64,000 nt of DNA from Mucilaginibacter gracilis (GTDB lineage: Bacteria; Bacteroidota; Bacteroidia; Sphingobacteriales; Sphingobacteriaceae): positions 3,534,001 through 3,598,000 of the forward strand of contig NZ_RBKU01000001.1 of the NCBI RefSeq assembly GCF_003633615.1, given 5' to 3'. Position numbers and translations under genes: made by a program. This document shows positions 34,053-44,242 of this stretch, piece after piece; positions within the stretch are counted from its first letter, which is position 1, and the number at the start of each line of letters is the position of its first letter. The notes under the pieces are model-generated. The model searched no databases. It was not told where the DNA came from and worked only from the letters and a program-made list of their open reading frames with translations.

Positions 34053-36230
34053 TTAGCGTCGTTGAAACTCTGGCGACCCGATAATTATACCAACCACCTG
34101 CGATAGCATATTATTGGTTTGGTTATTGGCCTGCGCGGTTACCTTCGGCGGGTCTTTAACTATGGGTTTGGCAACGTTTTCCTGCCCGGGGCTCATAGTC
34201 ATCATATCGCCTGTGGCACCAATGGTTGGGTGGTCGGGCGCGGTGGGAGTGGGAGTGGGGGCCTTGGTTGCTGCTGTGTTCACCTTGTCTGCCAACGCAG
34301 GGTCGTTTAATAAGGGTGCTAACTGCTTATAAGTTTTATCAAGGTTACGCTCGGGCATTACAAGTTTGCTGTAAGTTATTAATGCAGCATCCGCGCTTTC
34401 GGGCTCGTGGTGCTGGTTAAGCGCGGCAAGGTTAACTTTAACGCCCGGTATGCGTTGTTGTGCAAGTGCCAAACCAAAGTTCATGCGGTTAAGCAATGAA
34501 CCTGTATTTATCCAATACTGGCTCCTATCGGGGAAACCTGTTGGTGCCTGGTAATAATATATTTTTTGGCCCATACGGGTCATCCAGTTATATAGTTGAT
34601 AGGGATCTTTAACGTCGGCATTTAAGCCCCGTACCGAACTCACAACCAATTCAAACGGCGATTTTGTTTTTTCGCGCAAAGCTTTACTGCTCCAAAACTC
34701 GGGCGAAGTAACCATTGTAATTAAAACCTGTTTAATATCGCCATCCTGGTCGGTAAAGGTTTTTGCCATTTTGTTTATCAGGCTAATGGGTGGCTTGTCG
34801 CTCACAAAGCGCACCGCAAGTTTGGTACATATAAATTTGGCTGTTGATGGGTGGTGTGCCAGCATTTCTAACAGGTCAACACCTTCCTGGTAACCGCCTT
34901 TACCATCAAAGTGGTGGCCCAATACCACTTTTTCGCCCATATCGTGGCGGTTAGGTGTATATAAAAAATCGCCCTCGTGTACATAGCCCTTTGCTTCAAG
35001 GTTATTTATACCAACTTTATCAACCAGGCCTTTCATGGCACTGCCATAGCCATAGCTGCTTATAGGGTAAATAGTCCACCCGGTTAATACACGTGCGGCC
35101 TGGGTTACATCGGTTTGGGTATAACCGCCGTCAACACCCATGGTGTGCAGCTCCATCACCTCCCGGGCATAATTTTCGTTAAGGCCGTTAACATTTTTGT
35201 TTTGTGGGTTTGGCAATGGTTTTTTTGCAATTGCGGCTGGTGTTTGTGGTGCCATAGCCATTTGCATCATATCTGCGGCGGGTGTTTGCGCAGGTTTAGC
35301 CGGTGCCGGTTTTGCAGTGGCTGCCATAGCGTCTGCGCCCATCATCATATCGCCGTTGTTTGTTGGCGCGGGCTTGGCGGGTGCTTTAGCAGCCGAAGCC
35401 GTCATACCGTCGGCACCGTTCATTATCATATCGTTAGCAGGGTTTTGTACTGGTTTATTTACCTTTTTTGGTGATGCAGGTTGTGGCGGCGGAGGCGGGC
35501 CTACGCTGGTAAAGTTATCCAGAAAATACAGCATAGCCGGCGATTTTGCCGAAGCCAGCAGCAACTTATCAAACTTATTAAGCACATTAGGGCGTATCAC
35601 ATCGCGCTCATAAGCAGGTATAAACGATGCACTTTCGCCTTTGGTGAAGGATACATTAAAGTGATTGAACCAAAAATCGGTTAATACTTCCTGCAATTGG
35701 TTACGGCTGTAAACGGCCCGTAATATGTTTTGATCAATAAATTGCTTGGTTAATTCATAGTCGGCTTTTATGCCTTTACGTACCATGTAAGCTTTAATGG
35801 TATCGTCAAACGCCTTTTTGTTAACTGCCTTGCCAACCGAATCTTTACTGATAACGCTATCTTTAATAGCCATATTAGTAATTACAAAACCTTGCGGATA
35901 CTTTTTCAGCGCGTCGGCATTGCTTAGGTTAATAGCATCGTATTGTTTTAGTCTGTTGTTAAGCGTGTCGTCGGTCAGGCTGGCATCCATTTGTTGCGCA
36001 AACCATTTTTCTAAACCCATGTTCACCACCGAGTCTACCTGGCCTGGAGTTGCGCCATAAGTAAACCGGTTTAACAGGTGTGCAGCAGCCTGTCGCTCGG
36101 TTAAACCGGCACGTTTATAAGGAAATTTATAAGTGGTTACAGGCGAGCCAGGGCCCATAAAAAACGACGACAGTACAATAACGCCTACCAATACAGTAAG
36201 GGTAATGCTTAAAAATTTACTCGTCTTCAT
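34053..36230 (-). CDS. DUF1800 secreted protein with Met/Ala/Pro-rich insert
   Basis: 725 residues. A signal anchor at 5-25 is followed by RAGLTERQAAAHLLNRFTYG (about 40-59) and DFWFNHFNVSFTKGESASFI near 185, the diagnostic DUF1800 start, then ENYAREVMELHTMGVDGGYT near 352 and FICTKLAVRFVSDKPP. Between them (about 244-340) is a low-complexity insert rich in Pro, Ala and Met that is not part of the domain. A second such segment, with PTAPDHPTIGATGDMMTMSP, lies near the end. DUF1800 genes are usually paired with DUF1501. No DUF1501 gene lies here. Function unknown, envelope location. Confidence 0.88.
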   Translation of the reverse strand: MKTSKFLSITLTVLVGVIVLSSFFMGPGSPVTTYKFPYKRAGLTERQAAAHLLNRFTYGATPGQVDSVVNMGLEKWFAQQMDASLTDDTLNNRLKQYDAINLSNADALKKYPQGFVITNMAIKDSVISKDSVGKAVNKKAFDDTIKAYMVRKGIKADYELTKQFIDQNILRAVYSRNQLQEVLTDFWFNHFNVSFTKGESASFIPAYERDVIRPNVLNKFDKLLLASAKSPAMLYFLDNFTSVGPPPPPQPASPKKVNKPVQNPANDMIMNGADGMTASAAKAPAKPAPTNNGDMMMGADAMAATAKPAPAKPAQTPAADMMQMAMAPQTPAAIAKKPLPNPQNKNVNGLNENYAREVMELHTMGVDGGYTQTDVTQAARVLTGWTIYPISSYGYGSAMKGLVDKVGINNLEAKGYVHEGDFLYTPNRHDMGEKVVLGHHFDGKGGYQEGVDLLEMLAHHPSTAKFICTKLAVRFVSDKPPISLINKMAKTFTDQDGDIKQVLITMVTSPEFWSSKALREKTKSPFELVVSSVRGLNADVKDPYQLYNWMTRMGQKIYYYQAPTGFPDRSQYWINTGSLLNRMNFGLALAQQRIPGVKVNLAALNQHHEPESADAALITYSKLVMPERNLDKTYKQLAPLLNDPALADKVNTAATKAPTPTPTAPDHPTIGATGDMMTMSPGQENVAKPIVKDPPKVTAQANNQTNNMLSQVVGIIIGSPEFQRR

Positions 36231-36599
36231 AAAAATTTACTTTAGGTGATGTATTGTTATGACGATTGATAACGAGTTTGGTTTAATTAGAATGCAACTT
36301 TATTAACGTGATGTATGCAACCCGCACAAAAACAAGGTTTTTTAGCTTTTTTTATAGGTGCCCATGTAATTTCTCATCGCTTGTATTTGCCCAAAAGCCT
36401 TAAAAAAAATAACAAACCTCAATTTAACTAATTGCTTTAAAACTATTTTATACTAATCAAAAACGTTGCTTACCGTTTTAGATAAGAGGATTTTGTGTTT
36501 TAGTTTCATTTTTTAAAAATCGATTGAGTCTTAATTTAAAATATGTAACCATACTTAAAACACTCTCGTATAAAAGCGCAACTAACGGCAGGAGGTATT
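36231..36599. other. Divergent intergenic region, 369 bases
   Basis: Lies between the DUF1800 gene and the giant type IX cargo gene, so it must hold both promoters. It is AT-rich. I found no perfect promoter pair on either strand. Its right end carries an unusual strong ribosome-binding sequence (see 36590-36602). No gene or repeat seen. Confidence 0.5.
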
Positions 36600-36602
36600 G
36601 TG
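36590..36602 (+). promoter_or_regulatory. Shine-Dalgarno and GTG start of the giant cargo gene
   Basis: AGGAGG at 36590-36595, four bases, then GTG at 36600-36602. No ATG is available in frame upstream. Strong Shine-Dalgarno sequences are rare in Bacteroidota genes, and this is the only one I noticed in the window. It decides the start. Confidence 0.65.
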
Positions 36603-39600
36603 CGACGGAAACTGAAAAGGAATTTATTTACGTTATTGTTATTCAATATTTTAGTCGTAACATCAGCTTATGCCCAAACCATAACGCTCGGTGGCACCGA
36701 TGCCGGGCCGTACGGGCAAAATTCAACTATTAGTGTGCGTATTAATGTTAAAACTGCTACCGGTTGCATTGGCCAAACAAACGTATTTAACCTTTACTTG
36801 TCGGATGCTGCGGGTAGTTTTTCTTCCGAAAAATTGATAGGTAGTTACACGGGCTTTTATGCAACATTTGTAAACGGTATAATTCCGGCAAATACAGCGG
36901 CAGGCAGTAATTACAAGGTGCGTGTAAAATCAACAAGTCCGGTTGTTGTGAGCGCTGCATCCGGCCCTATAACCATAAGCACCTCGGCAGGCACTACTGC
37001 GGGCGTCACATCGCAAACCATTAACAGCACCTTTCCCGAAGTTTTTGGCTCATGCAACGGAACCGATAACACAACCTACGGTTTCACCGATAAATCTACC
37101 ACAGGTTCGGCAGTTAGCGCTACATTTTATAACGAGCTATCGCAAATTCAAGAAGATTCATTAACCCTTGCGCCAAGCATAAATTTTAATGCAAAGGCCG
37201 CCAACTACACAATTACCTTAAAGGCCGTTAATAATGGTATAGTGGGTACAAAATCGTATACATTAATTAATAATGTTATTAATTCAAGCTTTGGTACCAC
37301 AGGTAGCAACACAATTTGTTTAAGTAAAACCAGCAACGAGGGGCTTACCTATAATGTTGATATCGTATCGGCAAACGGTATACAAAAAAACTTTCCCGGT
37401 TTAATATATAAAGTGAAATGGGGCGATGGGCTATCCAACTGGTTAACTCTTTGCGATATTGTTAACGCCGGCGGCAAGCTTGCCCACATTTACACAAAAT
37501 CGTCGTGCGGTAACATAACCAATGCGCAAAACAATGTTTTTGAGGTTGATTTGCAGGCAACAAGCCCCTATTGTGGCAATGTTGGCACACAGGTAACCAG
37601 TTATGCCAAGGTGCTTAACCCGGCAACCAATCATTTTGATTTTCCGTCGGTGGCCTGTACAGGTACCAGCGTCACCTTCTCAAACGATTCATTCCCCGGT
37701 CAGGATCCCAATGCTGAAGCCGTTGATTGTACCTATGCAAATGCACAATACACCTGGGTAGCCGATGGCGTTCAATACCCTAATTATAACCTTAGCCAAC
37801 CATTTGTTCACACTTTTACCACAACCGGTATACATCATGTAACATTGCGGCTCCAAAACAATAATGGCCTGTGCCCTGCGCCTGATATTACCAAGGATAT
37901 TTGTATTCAGGATCCTCCTAAACCAGGCTTTACAATCCCAGCAACGGCTTGTTTATCTGCCGACCCGGTTATGCCGGTTAATACATCGGTAATTGATGCC
38001 GGTTGCAACGCCCCGCCCATTTACAACTGGACTATTACCGGCCCTGCCGACGTTACCTACGCTGGTGGCACCACTGCGGCAAGTATACAACCGCAGTTTG
38101 TTTTTAGCCAAACAGGTGTCTACCAGGTAAAAATGGATATTACCAGTTCTTGCGGCTTAATAACTGCCCCGGTACAAACCATTACCGTTAATTCGTCCCC
38201 GGTTGTTACCCTGTCGGCCAATGTTCCGTTGTGCGGTAACAATCAGGTGCTAAACTTCAATACCGATCCCGGCCCAACAGCAACCACGTTTAGCGGCACT
38301 ACCGATCAATCGGCCACATACGCCTGGACGGTTACTTCCAGTAACAACTTAGCACCCGCCACTTTTGTAAACGGAACAACTGCAAGCAGCCAATACCCGC
38401 AAATTCAATTTCCCGATTATGGCACCTATACCGTAGCTGTAACCTGCACCAACAGTTGCGGAACGGATACAAAAACCCAGGACATAACTTTTCAGCAGGC
38501 ACCCACCGTAAATGCAACGGTACAACAGCCTATATGCCCCGGTACATCTGTAGTTATCAATGGGTCGGTAACCAATGGTACTTACAAAAGCTTTGTTTGG
38601 CAAGGTGGTAGCGGTACATTTTCGCCAAGCCGCACATCCTCATTAACACCAACCTATACACCCAGTGCCGCAGAAATAGCCGCCGGAACCGTTACGCTTA
38701 CGCTGGACGTTACTACCGATTTGCTGGGCCAATGCAGCGATATTCAAAAAAACGTTACCATAGGCATTTATCCTTTTAATACCATTAACAGCCCGGCAAC
38801 ACTGGCCGCCTGTACAGGCAGCGCATTAAATTATAACATTACATCAACAGTTGCAGGCAGTACTTATACCTGGGTTGCCGCGCTAACATCGGGTAGTGCC
38901 ACAGGTTTTACAGCCAACGGAAACGGCAGCACCATTGCCGATATAATTACCGATAATGATGCAACAAACAATGCCATTATAACCTACACCATAACCCCTC
39001 ATAGTAATGGATGCGATGGCGCGCCTTTTACTTTAACGGTTACGGTATCGCCTGTTCCGGTTATTCTGGGTGCAACCGATAATGTAATTTGCAGTAACCA
39101 ACCTGCCAATATTGTTTTATCTGCAAATACTCCAAATATCAAATACGTTTGGACGAGTACCAGTACAGGTGCAGTTACCGGTAACACCAATCAAACTTTT
39201 CCCATATCAGCAAGCAGCATTCAGGATGTTTTGGTTAACAGCAGTGCAGCTACGGCAACAGTAACCTATACCATAACACCAGTAGGTAACTGCGCGGGCC
39301 AGCCGGTAGTTATAAAAATAACTGTTCAGCCTTTACCTGCACCTTCGGTACCAGGGCCGGATGCTGAGATTTGCAGCGCCACCACATACCAGCTTAATGC
39401 TAACGACCCATCACCCGGAACAGGAAAATGGACTTTAGACTCCGGGCAACCTGGAGTAATCTTTTCGGACAATACACGGCCAGACGCAACCGCATCGGGT
39501 TTAATACCGGGTAACGTTTACAAGTTTAGGTGGACTATTACAAATGCATCAACCTGCTCGCCAACCACTAATTTGGTAACTATAACTATTGATAAACCAA

Positions 39601-41786
39601 CACTTGGGGGCACCACCAACGGTACTATTACAACCTGCTTTGGCAATAACAGCTCAACCATAAACTTAACCAACCAATACGGCAAAATATTACGTTGGGA
39701 AGCATCTGTTGATGGTGGTGCTTCGTGGCAAATGGTTAACAATACCACAACCAGCCTTAACTATTTAAACCTTACACAAACAACCCAGTACAGGGCAATT
39801 GTGCAAAGCGGGGTATGCAGCATATTACCATCAACCGTTAGTATAGTAACGGTTAACCCACCTGCAGTTACAGCCAATGCCGGGGCCGACCAAACTTTGT
39901 GCAGTTTAACTACAACTTACTTGAGTGGTAACGACCCAACTCCGTTTACCGGATTATGGAAACAAACCGCCGGGCCTTTAGTTACCATCGTATCGCCAGC
40001 CAGCGCGCAAACACAAATAATAGGTTTAGCGGCAGGTAATGTTTACAAGTTTGCATGGGTGGTTAAGGGCCTTGCCCCTTGTATTGACAACGAAGATGAA
40101 GTAATTATTACCAACCTGATAGATATTACCCCAACCTTTACCGCCGATAAAAGCAACGGCTGCGGTGCTTATACGGTTAATTTTACAAATACCTCAAATT
40201 CGCTTACAGGTAAATTTTTGTGGGATTTTGGCGATGGTACGCAATCGTCAGCCATAAGCCCGTCGCGCATGTTCCAACCTCGCACCGATGGTAAGGATAC
40301 CACTTATCTAGTTTCCCTTAGCGTAGTAAACAACTGTACAATACGGCCTGCGTTCACATTATCGATATTGGTACGGCCCGCGGCACCCGTAGTATCAATA
40401 TTGCCCGATAAACTGAACGGCTGCGCTCCGTTTGCTATCAGCGTTAAAAACACATCGCCGGGTAACAACAAAAGCTATACCTTTTACTTGTACGATGGCA
40501 GTACGTTGGTACAGCAAATTGCATTGAACGATAAATCGGCGGCGGTATTTAACCCGGTTAGCCCAACTACAACTAAAACGTATATAATATATATGTCGGC
40601 AACCGATTATTGCGGCAATATCAGCGAAACCAAACACATCCCGCTAACCATATCCCCGGCTAGCATTACACCTCAAATGTTTGTGCAGGGTAACAATACC
40701 AAAGGCTGCGCTCCTTTTGTGCCAACATTTGTAAACAATACCAACGGAGGCACAAGTTTTACTTACAATATTTATGATGTTAACAACAAAATTATAGACA
40801 AACGAACCGCAGGCACCACCGATTTACCGTATGCTTTTAATACACCGGGAACCTATTTTGTAAGTATAACGGCAATGGACAATTGCTCGGTTATAGAATC
40901 GGATAAAACAAGGATTGATGTATTTGCCCCACCTGTACCCAAATTTACTGCCGATGTAACAAGCGGCTGCGGCACGGTATCGGTACAGTTTGCAAACCTC
41001 ACCACAAGTGCAAACCCCCAAGAGGTGCTTGCATACACTTACGACTGGGATTTTGGGGATGGGTCGCCGCATTCGTTGGTGGTTACTCCTCTGCCGCACC
41101 TTTACACTTCCCAAAAGGCATCGTACACGGTTACCTTAACAGTTACCAATTCGGTATCTCAATGTTCAAATTCGGTTGTAATAGCCAATTATATCAATGT
41201 TAGCAAACCACCCGTTACCAACTTTATTGTAAAGCCCGATTCGGTTATTAATATCCCTGATTACCGGTTCTCGTTTGTTGATAACACACAAGGCAGCGTA
41301 GTAGCATGGCGATGGTTGTTTGGTGATGGGCAAACATCAACACTGCGCAATCCCGACCATAGTTATACAGATACCGGCACCTATAAGGTTACCTTAACTA
41401 CCCTGAGCCCGCAAGGTTGCAGCAGCAGTGTAACACATCGCGTGCGTATTACCGGAGTGCCGGGCCAACTATTTATGCCATCGGCTTTTATGCCTACCAG
41501 TTTAAATACCGAGTTGCGCGCCTTTGCCGCCAAAGGCTCGGGCATTAAAGAGTGGCACATGCAAATATTTAACAACTGGGGCCAGGTAGTTTGGGAAACC
41601 ACCAAACTTGGCCCGCAAGGCACACCAATAGATGGTTGGGACGGTACGTTTAAAGGCGCATTGGCACCCCAGGGTGTATATGTTTGGCAGGCATCGGCCA
41701 CCTTTATAAACGGTACCGATTGGAAAGGGATGTCGTACAATGGGGGGTTGCCAAAGCGTTCAGGATCAGTAAATTTAATACGATAA
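36600..41786 (+). CDS. Giant type IX secretion cargo with PKD/Ig-like repeats
   Basis: 1728 residues. A signal peptide (cleavage near YAQ at 22) is followed by many beta-sandwich repeats of the PKD/Ig-like type, with recognisable PKD cores FLWDFGDGTQSSAISPSRMF (about 1200), YDWDFGDGSPHS (about 1480) and WRWLFGDGQTSTLRNPDHSY (about 1568). The C-terminus is a complete gliding-motility-type (type B) sorting domain: PSAFMPTSLNTELRAFA, MQIFNNWGQVVWETTK, GWDGTFKGALAPQGVYVWQA. Such proteins leave via the type IX system and attach or are released as adhesins. The PorP/SprF gene three bases downstream is the expected secretion partner. Confidence 0.93.
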   Translation: MRRKLKRNLFTLLLFNILVVTSAYAQTITLGGTDAGPYGQNSTISVRINVKTATGCIGQTNVFNLYLSDAAGSFSSEKLIGSYTGFYATFVNGIIPANTAAGSNYKVRVKSTSPVVVSAASGPITISTSAGTTAGVTSQTINSTFPEVFGSCNGTDNTTYGFTDKSTTGSAVSATFYNELSQIQEDSLTLAPSINFNAKAANYTITLKAVNNGIVGTKSYTLINNVINSSFGTTGSNTICLSKTSNEGLTYNVDIVSANGIQKNFPGLIYKVKWGDGLSNWLTLCDIVNAGGKLAHIYTKSSCGNITNAQNNVFEVDLQATSPYCGNVGTQVTSYAKVLNPATNHFDFPSVACTGTSVTFSNDSFPGQDPNAEAVDCTYANAQYTWVADGVQYPNYNLSQPFVHTFTTTGIHHVTLRLQNNNGLCPAPDITKDICIQDPPKPGFTIPATACLSADPVMPVNTSVIDAGCNAPPIYNWTITGPADVTYAGGTTAASIQPQFVFSQTGVYQVKMDITSSCGLITAPVQTITVNSSPVVTLSANVPLCGNNQVLNFNTDPGPTATTFSGTTDQSATYAWTVTSSNNLAPATFVNGTTASSQYPQIQFPDYGTYTVAVTCTNSCGTDTKTQDITFQQAPTVNATVQQPICPGTSVVINGSVTNGTYKSFVWQGGSGTFSPSRTSSLTPTYTPSAAEIAAGTVTLTLDVTTDLLGQCSDIQKNVTIGIYPFNTINSPATLAACTGSALNYNITSTVAGSTYTWVAALTSGSATGFTANGNGSTIADIITDNDATNNAIITYTITPHSNGCDGAPFTLTVTVSPVPVILGATDNVICSNQPANIVLSANTPNIKYVWTSTSTGAVTGNTNQTFPISASSIQDVLVNSSAATATVTYTITPVGNCAGQPVVIKITVQPLPAPSVPGPDAEICSATTYQLNANDPSPGTGKWTLDSGQPGVIFSDNTRPDATASGLIPGNVYKFRWTITNASTCSPTTNLVTITIDKPTLGGTTNGTITTCFGNNSSTINLTNQYGKILRWEASVDGGASWQMVNNTTTSLNYLNLTQTTQYRAIVQSGVCSILPSTVSIVTVNPPAVTANAGADQTLCSLTTTYLSGNDPTPFTGLWKQTAGPLVTIVSPASAQTQIIGLAAGNVYKFAWVVKGLAPCIDNEDEVIITNLIDITPTFTADKSNGCGAYTVNFTNTSNSLTGKFLWDFGDGTQSSAISPSRMFQPRTDGKDTTYLVSLSVVNNCTIRPAFTLSILVRPAAPVVSILPDKLNGCAPFAISVKNTSPGNNKSYTFYLYDGSTLVQQIALNDKSAAVFNPVSPTTTKTYIIYMSATDYCGNISETKHIPLTISPASITPQMFVQGNNTKGCAPFVPTFVNNTNGGTSFTYNIYDVNNKIIDKRTAGTTDLPYAFNTPGTYFVSITAMDNCSVIESDKTRIDVFAPPVPKFTADVTSGCGTVSVQFANLTTSANPQEVLAYTYDWDFGDGSPHSLVVTPLPHLYTSQKASYTVTLTVTNSVSQCSNSVVIANYINVSKPPVTNFIVKPDSVINIPDYRFSFVDNTQGSVVAWRWLFGDGQTSTLRNPDHSYTDTGTYKVTLTTLSPQGCSSSVTHRVRITGVPGQLFMPSAFMPTSLNTELRAFAAKGSGIKEWHMQIFNNWGQVVWETTKLGPQGTPIDGWDGTFKGALAPQGVYVWQASATFINGTDWKGMSYNGGLPKRSGSVNLIR

Positions 41787-41789
41787 GTG

Positions 41790-42830
41790 ATGAGGGATTT
41801 TAAGAAATTATTTTTATTGGTTTTTATGCTGGTTGCGGCATCACGTTCTGGCTTCGCGCAGGATCATATGTATTCCCAGTTTTTTAATTCACCGGTTTAC
41901 CTTAACCCCGCGCTTAACGGGCAGTTTGAAGGCGACCTGCGCATGAATTTTATTTACCGTAACCAATGGACGGGTTCGCCGGGTAACCTTACGTATTACA
42001 CCGCTTCCATAGATTTAAAGATACCGCAGTTTGGTGGGGGAGTAGGCCTGATGTTTACACGAGCCAGCGAAGGCACGGCCTATTTAAATACCAATAACAT
42101 AGCGGGTATTTACTCGTACAGTGTTGGTTCTGATAATTTTATTTTGTCGTTTGGCTTGCAGGCTGGTTTTACAAACAGAACTGTTGATTGGAGTAAATTG
42201 GTATTTAGCGATCAAATCGATTCGCGCCTGGGTTATATACCGGGTACGCCTACTTCGGCGGAAACACCGCTTTTTAACAATAAATACTATTTCGATTCGG
42301 GCCTGGGGGTAAATTTGGTTACAGGCAACTTAATGGTTGGCACCTCTTTGCAACACATCAACCAACCCAACGAGTCGTTCACCGGGGCACCTGTTAAAGT
42401 GCCCGTGCGGTATAATGCGCACGTCAGCTATCGCCTGGATCTCAATCCGTCCGACAATATGGAAGAAAGTGAAAAATCATTTGTTATCCCTTCGGTTGTT
42501 TTTTATAAGCAAACGGTTTTTCAATCTGTTAGCGTGGGTGCGCAATACAAGCATAAAAACATCAATTTTGGTTTATGGTATCGCAATAGTGGCGGTATCG
42601 ACGGGCCTAATTCGGTTGTGCTTTCGTTGATATTCGATTTGAATATTAACCGCGATACCGGCGAAAAAGTGCGCTTAGGTGTAGACCACGATATGAGCTT
42701 TTCGGGCATCAACTACAGCAATACCAGTGGCACAACCGAAGGCAGTTTGAGTTACGAAACCACACTCCCGTCCCGGTCGGGCAATTCCGATAAGTTTGAT
42801 AACTCAAGGCAGTGCTATCATTTTTATTGA
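41790..42830 (+). CDS. PorP/SprF-family type IX secretion partner
   Basis: 346 residues from ATG 41790 (a GTG one codon earlier is less likely). After a signal peptide ending SGFAQ come the family hallmarks DHMYSQFFNSPVYLNPALNG, FIYRNQWTGSPGNLTYYTAS and GGGVGLMFTRASEGTAYLNT, followed by a membrane beta-barrel. PorP/SprF proteins sit in the outer membrane and are required for the type B cargo encoded just upstream. The pair is clearly one operon. Confidence 0.95.
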   Translation: MRDFKKLFLLVFMLVAASRSGFAQDHMYSQFFNSPVYLNPALNGQFEGDLRMNFIYRNQWTGSPGNLTYYTASIDLKIPQFGGGVGLMFTRASEGTAYLNTNNIAGIYSYSVGSDNFILSFGLQAGFTNRTVDWSKLVFSDQIDSRLGYIPGTPTSAETPLFNNKYYFDSGLGVNLVTGNLMVGTSLQHINQPNESFTGAPVKVPVRYNAHVSYRLDLNPSDNMEESEKSFVIPSVVFYKQTVFQSVSVGAQYKHKNINFGLWYRNSGGIDGPNSVVLSLIFDLNINRDTGEKVRLGVDHDMSFSGINYSNTSGTTEGSLSYETTLPSRSGNSDKFDNSRQCYHFY

Positions 42831-42890
42831 GCATAAAATGGGTGTGTAGATACTTGATGCTTGAATAGAAGGTAAGGTATTTACTTCAAT

Positions 42891-43580
42891 CTATTTCGTG
42901 TACTTGTACCCATCCATCACTCCACTTTCAAACGGCGACCACAAACCCTGCTGTATTCCGGCGGCTTTGAGTGCGCCGCTTGTCCATACATTACACGTTT
43001 TGGCAAAGCTGTACCGGCCATTAGCCTCGTAAAAGTTATCTGTAACATCATAACCACGACCAGGAAAAACAGCTACCTGCCCGGAGTGTAAATTGAACGA
43101 ATTTTGAACATAAGCTATCAACTGCCGGTACTGTTGCGGACTGATCACTATTTTTTGGCAAAACTTTGGCGTTACCTTTGGTGGAAATTTATCATAGGTA
43201 ACATGCATTGCCGAACTATCCAGATAAAACAAGGCGTTAATGGCTGTAGAAAATTTAAGATCGGCCCAGGTAGGTGTATTTAAAAAGAAAGCTTTATCTC
43301 CCCAGCCAATCTCAATATATTGAAAGCTGCTGTCAACGGCTTTAAACGATGCCGGGTTAAATTGTTTTCGCCAATCAATATAGGTGGTATTAACCGGCAC
43401 TGCCACATCGGTATGTACACCGTTTGAGCAAACAAAAATGGTAACGCCGTTTGGCGTTTCGGTAAAATTGCGGTTAACTTTTATATGTGGGAGCAAAAGG
43501 GCGAGTATAGCATAGGTGCCAAGTATACCTACAAAAGCCAAAACAATAAAGAGTAAGCGGCGTAATACAACTCTAAACAT
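42891..43580 (-). CDS. TIGR02117/DUF2459 family protein
   Basis: 229 residues. An N-terminal membrane anchor (about 8-30) is followed by a periplasmic domain with TIFVCSNGVHTDVAVPVNTT, YIEIGWGDKAFFLNTPTWAD and the cysteine-containing SFAKTCNVWTSGALKAAGI. The ordered His-Thr-Asp and Cys residues suggest a papain/NlpC-like hydrolase fold, but activity is not established. Function unknown. It is convergent with the PorP/SprF gene. Confidence 0.85.
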   Translation of the reverse strand: MFRVVLRRLLFIVLAFVGILGTYAILALLLPHIKVNRNFTETPNGVTIFVCSNGVHTDVAVPVNTTYIDWRKQFNPASFKAVDSSFQYIEIGWGDKAFFLNTPTWADLKFSTAINALFYLDSSAMHVTYDKFPPKVTPKFCQKIVISPQQYRQLIAYVQNSFNLHSGQVAVFPGRGYDVTDNFYEANGRYSFAKTCNVWTSGALKAAGIQQGLWSPFESGVMDGYKYTK

Positions 43581-43631
43581 CTGATAAATATAACATTTAC
43601 AATGAATATAATTATCAACGTTTATCTCTTG

Positions 43632-44144
43632 TTAATGTGCAGCAAAACTTACGCGGCCACCAAAATCCTGCACCCAGTAATAGTTGTATTCGGCAACACC
43701 TATTTCCTTAAAATCTGGGTTCATTATGTTTTTGCAGTGCCCATCGCTTTTAAACCAATTAGCTAAAACCTCTAAAATACTTTGCTGACCGTATGCAATA
43801 TTCTCGCCGGTAGTGTATTTTTGGTATCCTTTGTAAATATAACCGGCTTTAATAATGCGGTCTTCTGATGTACTGCCATCCTTGCTTTCATGGTTAAAGT
43901 AATTGTGCTTGTACATGTCTTTCGCATGTTCTGTGGCGGACTGGGCCAATAGGTCGTTCCAGGTTAAGGGCGATACAGGTTTCATAAAAACGCCCCCACA
44001 ATTGCACCCTTTTGCTCGTTTTGCATTAATGATAGTCAAAAATTGATCTTTGAATTGTTGATTATCGATACGTAACGATGATTGACCATTAACCAAGGGT
44101 AAAGTCCCCAATACTATCAAAAAAGCAAGACATAACTTTTTCAT
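43632..44144 (-). CDS. Secreted CAP-domain (SCP/PR-1) protein
   Basis: 170 residues from ATG 44144. An upstream non-ATG extension is rejected. A signal peptide ends near VNGQ. The CAP domain shows LLAQSATEHAKDMYKHNYFN (cavity His), YTTGENIAYGQQSILEVLAN and WFKSDGHCKNIMNPDFKEIG, a canonical set. A Cys-Asn-Cys pair (KGCNCGGVF) sits near 45. Bacterial CAP proteins are extracellular and often of unknown role. Some bind lipids, which is worth noting beside a sphingolipid locus, but the link is speculative. There is a 98-base gap to the PAP2 gene upstream. Confidence 0.9.
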   Translation of the reverse strand: MKKLCLAFLIVLGTLPLVNGQSSLRIDNQQFKDQFLTIINAKRAKGCNCGGVFMKPVSPLTWNDLLAQSATEHAKDMYKHNYFNHESKDGSTSEDRIIKAGYIYKGYQKYTTGENIAYGQQSILEVLANWFKSDGHCKNIMNPDFKEIGVAEYNYYWVQDFGGRVSFAAH

Positions 44145-44242
44145 ATCCAATATTTTCGCATTCAATAATATAAACATGGCACCGCCGGTTTTGTTGCACA
44201 AGAGCCAACATAAACAGCACCACTAAAATATTAAAAAATAGA

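Noticed and set aside
35115..35613. Gly/Cys-rich plus-strand frames opposite the DUF1800 insert
   Set aside because: They are complements of the Ala/Pro/Met repeat DNA.
42891..44144. DUF2459 and CAP genes as members of the sphingolipid operon
   Set aside because: Gaps of 98 and 51 bases and no lipid-enzyme motifs. Proximity alone is not enough.
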